The notes: generated by a model not told the origin, from the letters alone. Positions 26,770 through 35,447 are shown, numbered from the stretch's first letter. The stretch: 64,000 nucleotides of DNA from Halomonas sp. THAF5a (GCF_009363755.1 NZ_CP045417.1:1674001-1738000); one strand, 5' to 3'. Numbers and translations: made by a program.

Positions 26770-27723
26770 ATGCCGCTGTTTTCCCTTGTCATGCCCGTCT
26801 ACAACAAGGCGGCGACACTGACCTCTTCCCTGGCGTGCCTCTACGGGCAGACGTGCCGCCTCTTCGAGATCATCGCCGTCGACGACGGCTCTACCGATGG
26901 CTCGCTCGAGATCCTGCGTGATGCCGAGAGCCGGGGGGGGCTGCGGTTACTGCAGCGTCATGAACCGGGCCCTGGGGGATATGCCGCTCGCAACTACGGG
27001 GCCGAGCATGCCAGAGGCGAGTGGCTGGTGTTCTTCGATGCCGATGACCTCGTCGTGTTCGATCATCTTTCACGATTTGCCCACGCCATCAAGGCTAACC
27101 CCGGGATAGACCTGTTCGTGAACGGATACCAGAAGCTCGAGGGGGACAAGCGGCTGCCACGGGTGGGGCTGCGCTTCGAGGGGGTCATGTCGCGCCGTGA
27201 CGCCCTTAGTGCGTTCGCGCGCTGTGATTTCATCCACATGAACGGGGCGTGCCTGCGTCGTGATCGCTTCCTGAGGTTGGGAGGATTTCCCGCCGGTTGT
27301 TACCGGCGGGGAGGGGACGTCTACTTCTGGCTGAAGGCGCTGTGCGAACTCGATGCCATCCATTATGACCCCGCGGTGACCAGCCTGTGGCAGCTTCAGT
27401 ACAGCGGCGTCACGCGAAACCCTGACAACCTGCGGGCTATCCATCCGGCGGCCGGCCTGCCGGTGGAATACGCCGGGCGGCTTCGCTGGAACGAGAGGCG
27501 CCAACTGCATGCCGCGGTTAACCGCAAGGTGCTCTCCTGGGCCGTGGAGAAGAAGCGCCAGGGCCGGTCCGTGACGGCGGATCTTGGTGCCCTGAGGTGG
27601 GACGGTATGAGCCTGCGTGCCTTCTACCATCTGATCTCACTGATGTTGCCCGATACCTTCTTTACCCACATGCATCCCCCTACGCGGCGAGTCGCCTCGC
27701 AGGCGGGAAAGGAGGAGCGATGA
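26770..27723 (+). CDS. Glycosyltransferase family 2
   Basis: 317 aa from ATG 26770, with AGGAG 8 nt upstream; longer in-frame starts lack a ribosome site. GT-A fold: FSLVMPVYNKAATLTSSLAC, EIIAVDDGSTDGSLEIL, GPGGYAARNYGAEHARGEW and the metal-binding FFDADD. A probable catalytic acidic segment is RRGGDVYFWLKAL. Its stop overlaps the cytidylyltransferase start by 4 bp (ATGA), so the two are translationally coupled, placing this transferase in the glycerol-phosphate module. Confidence 0.83.
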   Translation: MPLFSLVMPVYNKAATLTSSLACLYGQTCRLFEIIAVDDGSTDGSLEILRDAESRGGLRLLQRHEPGPGGYAARNYGAEHARGEWLVFFDADDLVVFDHLSRFAHAIKANPGIDLFVNGYQKLEGDKRLPRVGLRFEGVMSRRDALSAFARCDFIHMNGACLRRDRFLRLGGFPAGCYRRGGDVYFWLKALCELDAIHYDPAVTSLWQLQYSGVTRNPDNLRAIHPAAGLPVEYAGRLRWNERRQLHAAVNRKVLSWAVEKKRQGRSVTADLGALRWDGMSLRAFYHLISLMLPDTFFTHMHPPTRRVASQAGKEER

Positions 27724-28184
27724 TGAGTCGACCAGTGATTACCTATGGCACCTTCGACATGTTTCATATCGGTCACCTGAACCTGCTGCGCCGCATCGCG
27801 GCGCTGGGCGACCGACTGATCGTGGCCGTGTCCTCGGATGAGTTCAATGCCGGTAAGGGAAAACGGACCTTGATTCCGTTCGAGCAGCGTGCCGAGATCG
27901 TGCGATCGATCCGCTTCGTCGACGAGGTCATTCCCGAGACGAGCTGGGAGCAGAAACTCGACGACGTGAAGCGCTATGGGGTGAGCACCTTTGCCATCGG
28001 TGACGATTGGCAGGGGCACTTCGACTTTCTCGCTCCGCATTGCCGGGTGGTCTACCTGCCGCGCACCGAGGGGGTGTCGACCACCGAGCTGAAGCGCTCG
28101 TTGAACCGTTTCTGCAGCGTATCCCGCGAGGATGTCCTGCATGCCTTCGATGTCCTGGAGCAGTTGCGCAAGGACTTCGGGTGA
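27720..28184 (+). CDS. tagD: Glycerol-3-phosphate cytidylyltransferase (TagD-like)
   Basis: 154 aa. It joins CTP and a small phosphate substrate, most likely sn-glycerol-3-phosphate, to give CDP-glycerol and PPi. The N-terminus has TYGTFDMFHIGHLNLLRR with the nucleotidyltransferase HIGH motif (16-19), and the C-terminal part has RTEGVSTTELKRS, matching the family's RTEGISTT-x-x-K signature. GGAGG precedes the ATG, which overlaps the upstream stop. The CDP-glycerol glycerophosphotransferase two genes downstream is the expected user of its product. Homologues acting on other polyol phosphates exist, so glycerol specificity is inferred. Confidence 0.85.
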   Translation: MMSRPVITYGTFDMFHIGHLNLLRRIAALGDRLIVAVSSDEFNAGKGKRTLIPFEQRAEIVRSIRFVDEVIPETSWEQKLDDVKRYGVSTFAIGDDWQGHFDFLAPHCRVVYLPRTEGVSTTELKRSLNRFCSVSREDVLHAFDVLEQLRKDFG

Positions 28185-28226
28185 AGAGCGTGTTCAAACC
28201 CTTCCTTCCCCTCGAGGAATCGATCG

Positions 28227-29774
28227 ATGAATGGCAGTGAACCCGCCTATCGGCCCGTGAGCAGCGACCTTCCGAGGAATGCCTACCTGATCGTGGCAGG
28301 GGGCGCGGACCAGCCCTCTGGACAGGGCCCTGACGAACGGTTCGAGCATGTCCTTTCCCTTCCCGGTGTCCAGATCTGGCACACGCTCGACGACTGTGAC
28401 GTGGTGCCGGTGCCCGGGGGCGAGGCGAGCATGATCGCCCTCGGGCACCTCTACAATCCGTTCAATGGACACCTGGGAAGAGAGGCCCTGAAGGACCTGG
28501 CGGCCAGTTGGGCGCGGGGGCTCGATGCCTTCTTCACGGCCGCCGGCGAGCTCAGCGGGCGTTTCGTGCTGCTGGTGAGCGAGGAGGGAAAGGGGCTGCG
28601 CGTCGTGCCGGATGCCTGCGCCTCCCTGCCGATCGCCTACGCCCTGGATGACAGGCAGTTGGTGCTCAGCTCCCATGCCGAGCTCATCAGGACCCGGCTG
28701 TCCCTGCCAGGAGATGCCACGGTAACGCGGCTTCTCGGGTCGCGGTTCTACCGCATGGGCATCCGGCATTGCCCCGCCGACCTGACGGAAGTCGAGGGTG
28801 TCAGGCTGCTGACCCCCAACATCAGCCTTCATCATGACGCCGGCGGTCTGGCCCTTCAGCGTTTCTATCCGACACGCGAGAGGGTCGAGCGACCCGTTGA
28901 GGAGGTCGTCGATGCCGTGGCGTCAGCCCTGGGTGCGTCCTTTGACTGCCTGGTCCGCTACCGGCGGCCCATGACCTGCGCGCTGAGTGGCGGCGTCGAC
29001 AGTCGCGTCAGTCTCGCGGCGACGGTGGGGAATCGGGAGGCGATCCGCTTCTTCACGTTCTCGGGCGATCACAAGAGGGAGCGTGACGCGGTCTGTACGC
29101 GCGCCCTCGCTGACCGGCTATCCCTGAACTTCGAGGATATCGAACTGTTACGTCCGTCCCCCGATGATGCCTTTCGGCAACGGTATCGTCGGCTTCAGGG
29201 GAAGACCCGTGCGCCGAACGCCGATACCGTGCTCTTCAGGACCCATCACTTCGGGACCTTCAAGGGGTTCGAGATACGTTCCTGCATTTCCGAGATCGCC
29301 AGAAACTTCATGAGGAGAAAATTTCATATACGCCATCTTCCGATGACGGCACATGCCATGGTGCCGCTCTACAAGCGGGTGCCCTTCATGGCGTCCTGGC
29401 ATCGCCTGATAGCCGGGGCGTTCGATGACTGGTTCCGTCGCACCGAGTTCGAGCGGGTCGAGCGGTGCGGGTACGACTGGCTGGACTTCTACTACTGGGA
29501 AGTGCGTGTCGGAACCTGGCAGTCACAGGTCCTGCAGGACTCGGACTACTACTGCAGTCCCACGGTCATCTTCAATAACAGGACACTGCTCGACATGATG
29601 CTGTCCGTGCCGGAAGTGTATCGCTCGACCGACGAGCTTCAGCGGATGATCATCGAGCGGTTGGATCCGGCCGTCATGCAGTTGCCCATGGTCAAGAACT
29701 TCGGGAGGAAGGCCGCGATACGGGAGTTCCTGGAATCCTCCTACCTGAAGGCCTATATGCCGATATTCGGCTGA
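28227..29774 (+). CDS. Asparagine synthase-like PP-loop protein
   Basis: 515 aa. The C-terminal half is an asparagine-synthase-type ATP-pyrophosphatase domain with the PP-loop ALSGGVDSRVSLAA (about 251-264), FFTFSGDHKRERDA and a C-terminal VKNFGRKAAIRE. The N-terminal half resembles the glutaminase/Ntn region (LSGRFVLLVSEEGKGLRVVP, YALDDRQLVLSSHAELI), but the protein does not begin with the catalytic Met-Cys of AsnB; the start is MNGSEP. Ammonia is therefore probably not drawn from glutamine. Adenylation of a carboxylate followed by amide formation on a glycan component is the likely chemistry. Substrate unknown. Confidence 0.7.
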   Translation: MNGSEPAYRPVSSDLPRNAYLIVAGGADQPSGQGPDERFEHVLSLPGVQIWHTLDDCDVVPVPGGEASMIALGHLYNPFNGHLGREALKDLAASWARGLDAFFTAAGELSGRFVLLVSEEGKGLRVVPDACASLPIAYALDDRQLVLSSHAELIRTRLSLPGDATVTRLLGSRFYRMGIRHCPADLTEVEGVRLLTPNISLHHDAGGLALQRFYPTRERVERPVEEVVDAVASALGASFDCLVRYRRPMTCALSGGVDSRVSLAATVGNREAIRFFTFSGDHKRERDAVCTRALADRLSLNFEDIELLRPSPDDAFRQRYRRLQGKTRAPNADTVLFRTHHFGTFKGFEIRSCISEIARNFMRRKFHIRHLPMTAHAMVPLYKRVPFMASWHRLIAGAFDDWFRRTEFERVERCGYDWLDFYYWEVRVGTWQSQVLQDSDYYCSPTVIFNNRTLLDMMLSVPEVYRSTDELQRMIIERLDPAVMQLPMVKNFGRKAAIREFLESSYLKAYMPIFG

Positions 29775-29854
29775 TGCCGCCTGGTATCCGCGGCCTCCCC
29801 CCTGTGGGGCCATGCCTGGTCCCGGACGATGCGAGCCCTGCCGAGAGTTGCCCC

Positions 29855-31066
29855 ATGAGATCCTATCTGTTGCGTCTGATGCACCAGGTCGCCTGGTTGC
29901 CCATGTGCCTGCCGGCGCTGTTATGGCCCCGTGACCCACGTCTCTGGGTCTTCGGCGCCTGGCACGGCAGGCAGTATGCCGACAACACCGGCCACCTCTA
30001 CCGCCATGTGCGGGACCATGAGCCAGCCCTGCGTGGCGTGTGGCTGACCCATGATGCCGAAGTGGTGCGCCAGGTGCGCCAGGAAGGCGGCGAAGCGGCC
30101 ATGGCTTACTCGCTGCAGGGGATCCTGTTGTCGCTGAGGGCCGGGCGGGTGCTCGTCACCCACTCGGCCGAAGACGTCAATTCCCATGCGTCTCTGGGCG
30201 CAGAGCTTGTCAACCTGACCCATGGGACACCGCTCAAGCGCATGGGGCGCGATGCACGATCTCGACGCATCGGCCACCTGACGGCCTGTTTCGATCGTTA
30301 CCTCAAGCGCCTGCTGCCCGGCAAGCGACGTGCCAATCGTGTGCTGGTCGCCTCGGCCGTGGGGCGGGAGCGGATGGCCTCGGCATACGGCCTGGACCCT
30401 GCACGGGTGATGGCCTTGGGCTATCCCCGCTGGGATGCCTTTCGCACCGATGCCAGGGCACTGCTTGCACGGCATGGCATAGAGACACGCTCCTGTGCCG
30501 GTATCCTGCTGTACGCCCCGACCGTCCGGATGCAGGGGCAGGGCGTGCTCGATCTGGCTCAGGGCGGCGCGCTGGCGGCATTGCGGTCCTGGCTGGAGCG
30601 AGAGCGTCTGCTTCTCTTGATACGCGGGCACGCCTCCTTGTGCATGCGAGGCCTCGATGAACTGATACGGGAGGGGCGCTGCATCCGAGAGGTTCCGGTG
30701 ACCCAGTTCCCGGATGTCAACGCACTGCTGCCGGCCGTCGACATGCTGATCACCGACTATTCGAGCGTGATGTATGACTACGCCTGCCTGGAGCGACCGA
30801 TCGTGCTGATGGCGCCGGATCTCGAGACCTACCTGGATCAAGACGTGGGCATCTACGGAGATTACACCGAGGACGCGCCTGGCCCTGTGATTACCCGCTG
30901 GACACAGTTGCCGGTGGCCTGGGCCGAGCTCCAGTCAGGCCTCCATGCGGACAGGCTGAAGGCCTTTGTCGATCGGCATGCGGCGCTCTACGATACCGAA
31001 GTCTGCAGCCGAGTCGTCGCGTGCCTGAACGAGCGAGATACGAGACTGGCATCTGAAGTGACCTGA
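29855..31066 (+). CDS. CDP-glycerol glycerophosphotransferase family protein (TagB/TagF-like)
   Basis: 403 aa from ATG 29855; an in-frame ATG at 29774 overlaps the previous stop, but CGAGAG about 8 nt upstream and the start of conserved sequence favour 29855. Family features: WVFGAWHGRQYADNTGHLYR, VNLTHGTPLKRMG (active-site His), LGYPRWDAFRTD, ILLYAPTVR, and LITDYSSVMYDYACLERPIV near the C-terminus. It transfers glycerol-phosphate from CDP-glycerol to a glycan, either as one decoration or a chain. A hydrophobic N-terminus (AWLPMCLPALLW) suggests membrane association. Together with TagD this makes a complete minimal glycerol-phosphate addition pathway. Confidence 0.85.
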   Translation: MRSYLLRLMHQVAWLPMCLPALLWPRDPRLWVFGAWHGRQYADNTGHLYRHVRDHEPALRGVWLTHDAEVVRQVRQEGGEAAMAYSLQGILLSLRAGRVLVTHSAEDVNSHASLGAELVNLTHGTPLKRMGRDARSRRIGHLTACFDRYLKRLLPGKRRANRVLVASAVGRERMASAYGLDPARVMALGYPRWDAFRTDARALLARHGIETRSCAGILLYAPTVRMQGQGVLDLAQGGALAALRSWLERERLLLLIRGHASLCMRGLDELIREGRCIREVPVTQFPDVNALLPAVDMLITDYSSVMYDYACLERPIVLMAPDLETYLDQDVGIYGDYTEDAPGPVITRWTQLPVAWAELQSGLHADRLKAFVDRHAALYDTEVCSRVVACLNERDTRLASEVT

Positions 31067-31070
31067 AGTG

Positions 31071-31081
31071 CCCCCCCCCCC
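31071..31081 (+). repeat. 11-bp poly-C tract
   Basis: A run of 11 consecutive C residues, 5 bp after the glycerophosphotransferase stop and about 100 bp before the ATP-grasp start. It lies outside both reading frames as called. Such tracts can change length by slipped-strand mispairing and so alter expression of a downstream gene, but a sequencing or assembly length error is also possible. Confidence 0.9.
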
Positions 31082-31179
31082 GGCTGTGCGTGGGAACGGG
31101 TGTGTCATCAGGCCGGTCGACTTCCGGGTGGTCTGGCAGCGAGCTACCAGGCGCCATGGTTTCTTTCGGGAGAATTTTC

Positions 31180-32094
31180 GTGTTGCTATCCACATATCGA
31201 AGATGGTTGGAAAAGAAACAGATGGGGCTCCTCCCGGCCTTCACACCGTCCGGCGTGTATGACTATGTCAGGATGTACCGCCTCCGCGTGAGCGACTGCA
31301 GGAGGGTGCTGGTGAAGGGGAAGACCTATGACGCCACCCTGGTGTTTCGCAACAAGCTGTACGTGAACTCGTTGCTCGCCTATTCCGGCCTGCCCGTCTG
31401 TGAAGACCTGGGGATCATCGAAGCGGGTCAGGTGCGGCGACTGGATGGGCAGGCTGTGGCATTCGCGGATCGCTTGCGGGCAGGAGGGGGAGGCCTGTTC
31501 GTCAAGCCCGTGATGGGGACTGGAGGAAGGCGGTGCGCGCTGATCCGCAGCGTGGACGACCCGAGGATATCCGATTACCTGACCTCCACCGGTCCCTACC
31601 TGTTGCAAAGACCTCTGACGCAGCACCCGGCGATGAGTGCCCTGTATCCCGGGTCGATCAATACGGTCAGGATCGTCACCGTATCGCGTGCTCAGGGTGA
31701 ACCGGTTCCGTATTGTGCCGTCCTGCGTATCGGTTGTAAGGGTTCCCTGGTCGATAACTGGACGTCGGGCGGCCTGGTGGCCAACCTCGATGTCGAGTCC
31801 GGCCGGGTGGTATCGCCCGGTTTCAGGAAGAAGCCCTTCGCCGCCATCCAGTATCATCCGGATACCGGTACCAGCATCGAAGGTTTCGAAGTGCCTCACC
31901 TGCAACGGATGGCCGAGGTGGCGACCCGGGCACACCGCCTGTTTCCTTTCGCCTCATCGCTCGGCTGGGACCTCGCCTGCGTGGACTCTGGCGCGGTGAT
32001 CCTCGAGGTGAATCACGACTGGGGAGCGAATCTCCATCGTCTCTTCGATAGGTCATTCGATCGACATTTCCTGTCTGCTGCCGTGGGGGCATGA
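31180..32094 (+). CDS. ATP-grasp protein, sugar-transfer-associated type
   Basis: 304 aa from GTG 31180, which has GGGAGAA 5 nt upstream; in-frame alternatives at 31090 and 31156 lack this. ATP-grasp features: LFVKPVMGTGGRRCALI (ATP-binding Lys and glycine loop), YLLQRPLTQHPAMSAL, INTVRIVTV, LDVESGRVV, and VILEVNHDWGANLH with the Glu and Asn metal ligands. It resembles the ATP-grasp family linked to polysaccharide clusters, thought to join a carboxylate to an amine or hydroxyl. It is the last gene of the cassette and may add an amino-acid or acyl substituent to the glycan. Confidence 0.75.
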   Translation: MLLSTYRRWLEKKQMGLLPAFTPSGVYDYVRMYRLRVSDCRRVLVKGKTYDATLVFRNKLYVNSLLAYSGLPVCEDLGIIEAGQVRRLDGQAVAFADRLRAGGGGLFVKPVMGTGGRRCALIRSVDDPRISDYLTSTGPYLLQRPLTQHPAMSALYPGSINTVRIVTVSRAQGEPVPYCAVLRIGCKGSLVDNWTSGGLVANLDVESGRVVSPGFRKKPFAAIQYHPDTGTSIEGFEVPHLQRMAEVATRAHRLFPFASSLGWDLACVDSGAVILEVNHDWGANLHRLFDRSFDRHFLSAAVGA

Positions 32095-32196
32095 GCTCGA
32101 TTCGCACCATGTCCTCGTGGACGAGCCGCCGGGTCCCCGTGACAGTGAGGTGGACCGACGCAAGGCGATCCGCCAACGTTTCCACTGGAGTCCGGC

Positions 32197-32655
32197 ATGC
32201 TCGATTCAATACAGCGCTTCTTCAACGACATGATGACGGCCGGCGATCGTCCCGGTGAGCCGGCGATCTCGCTGGAGCTGGCCACGGCGGCCCTGCTCTT
32301 CGAGGTAGTGCTGGCCGACTACCGTCTCGATGACAGCGAGGTCGACCTGCTGCGTGAGCTGCTGCAGCGGCGCTTCGCGCTGGAAGACGCCGAGCTCGAG
32401 GAGCTGCTGCACCTCGCGCGCCGGGAGGCCGAATCCGCCGTGGACCACTACCGCTTCGTCAGCCTGGTCAAGGAGCACTGCGATTACGGGCAGCGCTGCG
32501 AGCTGGTGCGCATGATGTGGTCGTTGTCGCTGGCCGATGGGGAGCGGCACCACCTGGAGGAGCATCGCATCCGCCGCCTGAGCGATCTGCTGCATGTCGG
32601 CCACGCCGACTACATTCACGCCAAGCTCAGGGTTCAGGAGGAGGGCTCGCGCTGA
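32197..32655 (+). CDS. TerB-like (tellurite-resistance/DjlA N-terminal type) protein
   Basis: 152 aa, all-helical and acidic, with no signal peptide. The pattern LATAALLFEVVLADYRLDDSEVDLL followed later by RMMWSLSLADGERHHLEEHRIRRLSDLL is the duplicated acidic-loop TerB/DjlA metal-binding arrangement (segments about 28-52 and 105-132). The family is linked to envelope stress and metal binding, but this stand-alone form has no assigned role. It lies 100 bp after the polysaccharide cassette in the same direction and may be separate from it. Confidence 0.75.
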   Translation: MLDSIQRFFNDMMTAGDRPGEPAISLELATAALLFEVVLADYRLDDSEVDLLRELLQRRFALEDAELEELLHLARREAESAVDHYRFVSLVKEHCDYGQRCELVRMMWSLSLADGERHHLEEHRIRRLSDLLHVGHADYIHAKLRVQEEGSR

Positions 32656-32839
32656 TCGCCCCATCGTCGCTTTCCCTCATCTCATGGAAGGGGCATGCTG
32701 TAGGGAGAGCTCTACATCGGGAAACCCTTATGGGACAATCTTTTATGGGCAGACCGCGGATGGCGGCCCCCAACGTGATGGCCCCTGAGAGCTCGCCCCT
32801 GTAGGAAGAGTCCCCTGAGAGCAGACAAGGAGTCGAGCG

Positions 32840-34081
32840 ATGGCGCGTGAGATAGCGGTGGTGGGAGCCGGAATGGTCGGGGTGTCGGTGGCCTGGCACC
32901 TCGCCCGGCGAGGGCGTTCGGTGACCCTGGTCGATCGGCGGGCGCCGGGACGCGAGACCTCGTTCGGCAACGCCGGCATCATCCAGCGCGAGGCGGTGCG
33001 CCCCTACGCTTTCCCGCGCGATCTCGCCACCCTGTTGCGCGTGCTGCCCAATCGCCAGGTGGACATCCGCTATCGCCCCGGCGGCATGCTGCAAGCGGCT
33101 GGGCCGCTGCTGCGCTACTGGCACAACTCCGCCAAGGCCCGCTACCAGCAGATCGTCCCGGAGTACGCCTCGCTGATCGGGCTGTCGCTGGAGGCCCACG
33201 TCCCGATGATCGAGGCCGCCGGTGCCGAGCGCCTGGTGCGTCGAGAAGGCTGGCTGGAGGTCTATCGCACCGCGGCCGGCCTGGAGGCGCGCGCCGCCGC
33301 CGCGCGCGAAGACGAGCAGCGCTTCGGCATCCGCCATCGCGTACTCGACGCCGCCGAACTGGCCGCCTTTGAGCCTTGCCTGGCCGAGGGCCTCGCCGGG
33401 GCCATCCACTGGCAGGATCCCTGGACGGTCGCCGACCCTGGCGCCCTAGTCCAGGCCTATGCCGAAAGCGTCGAAGCAGAGGGGGGGCACATACTGCAAG
33501 CCGAGGTGACGGGTATCGAACGCCACGGCAGCGGCTGGCGCCTCGCGACCGACCAGGGGGCGCTCGACGCCGATGAGCTGGTGATGGCGATGGGCCCCTG
33601 GTCGCGCGACTGGCTGGGCAGGCTGGGGATCGAGATCCCGCTGTTCGTCAAGCGCGGCTACCACATGCACTACGCCGACGCGGGGGGGGCGACGCTTCGC
33701 CACTGGGTCATGGATGCCGAGGTCGGCTATGTGCTGGCGCCGATGCAGGCGGGTGTCCGGTTGACCACCGGGGCAGAGCTGGAGCGGCTCGATGCGCCAC
33801 CGCACCTGGCGCAGCTGGACGCGGCGGAACAGGCCGCCCGGGGGCTGGTGCCGCTGGGCGAGCGCGTGGAGGCCGAGCCCTGGAAGGGCGCGCGCCCCTG
33901 CACGTCCGACATGAAGCCGGTGATCGGCCCGGCGCCTGGGCAGCCAGGGCTCTGGCTGGCCCTCGGCCACGGCCACCAGGGCTTTACCCTGGGGCCGGCG
34001 ACCGGGCGGCTGCTCGGCCAGATGATGGATGGCGAGACCCCGGAGATCGACATGGCGCCGTTCCGGGTCGATCGGTTCTGA
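32840..34081 (+). CDS. FAD-dependent oxidoreductase, D-amino-acid dehydrogenase (DadA)-like
   Basis: 413 aa. DAO-superfamily flavoenzyme: the FAD motif is IAVVGAGMVGVSVAWHLARR (5-24), followed by VTLVDRRAPGRETSFGNAG, a substrate-domain stretch VKRGYHMHYADAG and the C-terminal FAD loop DMKPVIGPAPGQPGLWLALG...HGHQGFTLGPATGRLL. It probably oxidises a D-amino acid or secondary amine to a 2-oxo acid, passing electrons to the respiratory chain as in DadA. The start at 32840 is preceded by AAGGAG. The gene stands alone, immediately followed by the 76-bp repeat array. Confidence 0.85.
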   Translation: MAREIAVVGAGMVGVSVAWHLARRGRSVTLVDRRAPGRETSFGNAGIIQREAVRPYAFPRDLATLLRVLPNRQVDIRYRPGGMLQAAGPLLRYWHNSAKARYQQIVPEYASLIGLSLEAHVPMIEAAGAERLVRREGWLEVYRTAAGLEARAAAAREDEQRFGIRHRVLDAAELAAFEPCLAEGLAGAIHWQDPWTVADPGALVQAYAESVEAEGGHILQAEVTGIERHGSGWRLATDQGALDADELVMAMGPWSRDWLGRLGIEIPLFVKRGYHMHYADAGGATLRHWVMDAEVGYVLAPMQAGVRLTTGAELERLDAPPHLAQLDAAEQAARGLVPLGERVEAEPWKGARPCTSDMKPVIGPAPGQPGLWLALGHGHQGFTLGPATGRLLGQMMDGETPEIDMAPFRVDRF

Positions 34082-34560
34082 TGCTCGCACCGCGAGCCGT
34101 CGCGCAGCGGCGGTGGGGTTGACCGGGCGCCTGACAGCGCCATCTATGAGGTGCGGCGCTTGCGTCGCGATCCGTCGCGCAGCGGCGGTGGGGTTGGCCG
34201 GGTGCCTGACGGCGCCATCCCTGTAGGAGCGACGCTTGCGTCGCGATCCGTCGCGAAGCGGCGGTGGAGTTGGCCGGGCGCCTGACGGTGCCATCTATGT
34301 AGGAGCGACGCTTGCGTCGCGATCCGTCGCGAAGCGGCGGTGGGGTTGGCCGGGTGCCTGACGGCGCCATCTATGTAGGAGCGACGCTTGCGTCGCGATC
34401 CGTCGCGAAGCGGCGGTGGAGTTGGCCGGGCGCCTGACGGCGCCATCTATGTAGGAGCGACGCTTGCGTCGCGATCCGTCGCGAAGCGGCGGTGGGGTTG
34501 GCTGGGCGCCTGACGGCGCCATCGCGGTGCAAGCACCGCTCCCACAATGGCCCCGTGCCT
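34082..34560. repeat. Tandem array of 76-bp REP-containing units
   Basis: A 76-bp unit beginning GTAGGAGCGACGCTTGCG starts at 34223, 34299, 34375 and 34451, exactly 76 bp apart. Two diverged units lie to the left (about 34082 and 34147), and a shorter inverted module with roughly 20-bp sub-repeats to the right (about 34520-34600). Each unit contains the palindromic cores CGACGCTTGCGTCG and CCGTCGCGAAGCGGCGG. Units differ at only a few sites, indicating recent amplification. Open frames through the array are artefacts. From 34600 to 34653 nothing is recognisable. Confidence 0.92.
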
Positions 34561-34653
34561 CCCACAATGGTCCCGTGCTTCCCGCGACGGTCCCATGCCT
34601 ACCACAGCGCTATCGTCGAGGCACCCGGTAGCTCCCCGAGGGCCTTCAGGGCA

Positions 34654-35079
34654 TCAGCACTTGGTCTTGCGCTTCTGCTGGATCAGGTGGATCAGCAGCT
34701 TGACCAGCAGGGTGACGACGAACACCAGCCAGCCCGCCGTGGCCAATGCGTTGAACAGCAGCATCTTCTGCTCGCCGTTCATCGGCGTGATCAGGTGATC
34801 GATGACGATGGCCAGCAGGAAGGCCAGGGTGAGGGGCAGGGCGAGGATGTGCATCCACATCTCCGTGCGCCGCTTGCGCACGTGGTAGCGCCCCAGCAGC
34901 ACGCGGATCGGGCGATGCACGAAGCTGATCAGGATCAGGCTGCCCACGATCAGCAGCGCGGCCAGCGACGGCTCGATGCTGCCCAGGTAGGCCGAGATGC
35001 TGACCGACCAGTAGAGCACCAGCCACATGAGACCGGCCAGGATGGCGACGATGTCGGCGTAGTGTCTTACTTTGGGCAT
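34654..35079 (-). CDS. Small inner-membrane protein of unknown function
   Basis: 141 aa from ATG 35079 with GAGGA upstream. About four hydrophobic helices: IVAILAGLMWLVLYWSVSI (about 9-27), SLAALLIVGSLILISFV (about 38-54), WMHILALPLTLAFLLAIVI (about 75-93) and ATAGWLVFVVTLLVKLLIHL (about 112-131). A basic loop (HRPIRVLLGRYHVRKRR) and a basic C-terminus (QQKRKTKC) suggest cytoplasmic ends. I do not recognise the family. It is divergent from pyrC. Confidence 0.7.
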   Translation of the reverse strand: MPKVRHYADIVAILAGLMWLVLYWSVSISAYLGSIEPSLAALLIVGSLILISFVHRPIRVLLGRYHVRKRRTEMWMHILALPLTLAFLLAIVIDHLITPMNGEQKMLLFNALATAGWLVFVVTLLVKLLIHLIQQKRKTKC

Positions 35080-35447
35080 GCTGTCCTCATGCAGGAGTGT
35101 AGCGGCCTCTCGGGCTGGCGCCATGATACGGCATTCGGCGCCGCTTGCGGAGACGAGATGGCCGTCGGTCGCAGGTCACCGTCGGCATGCGAGGCCTGGC
35201 GGCGGGCGCCGTCGAACGGGCCCCATGCGGTCATCCTGATCCAGCGGTCGCTGATCGAAAGGCGCATGGTAGCAGACCCGATGCGGCCTTGGCCTCGGGA
35301 ACGGGCGGCGGTTGCGATATACTGGCCTTCGCGTGTCTTGCCGCGCGACGCCGCGCGCATGGCAGAGGCGTGACCGCTCTCCCTGCTGCCCCCTGCCGCC
35401 GTGCGCGACAGGCGCCCTCGATACCGACATTCGCCACAGGACCTGCC
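35080..35447. other. Intergenic region upstream of pyrC
   Basis: 368 bp between the divergent membrane-protein gene and pyrC. Several frames stay open because of the high GC content, but none has conserved sequence. A possible -10 (TATACT, 35318-35323) lacks a good -35 at the right distance. I see no hairpin, riboswitch or repeat here that I can support. Confidence 0.5.

Noticed and set aside
32729-32803. 24-codon open frame beginning MGQSFMGRP
   Set aside because: No clear ribosome site or conservation; most likely chance in the leader of the DadA-like gene.
34223-34530. Regularly spaced repeats that could be read as a CRISPR array
   Set aside because: The whole 76-bp unit repeats; there are no unique spacers, no cas genes nearby, and related REP modules occur elsewhere in the window.
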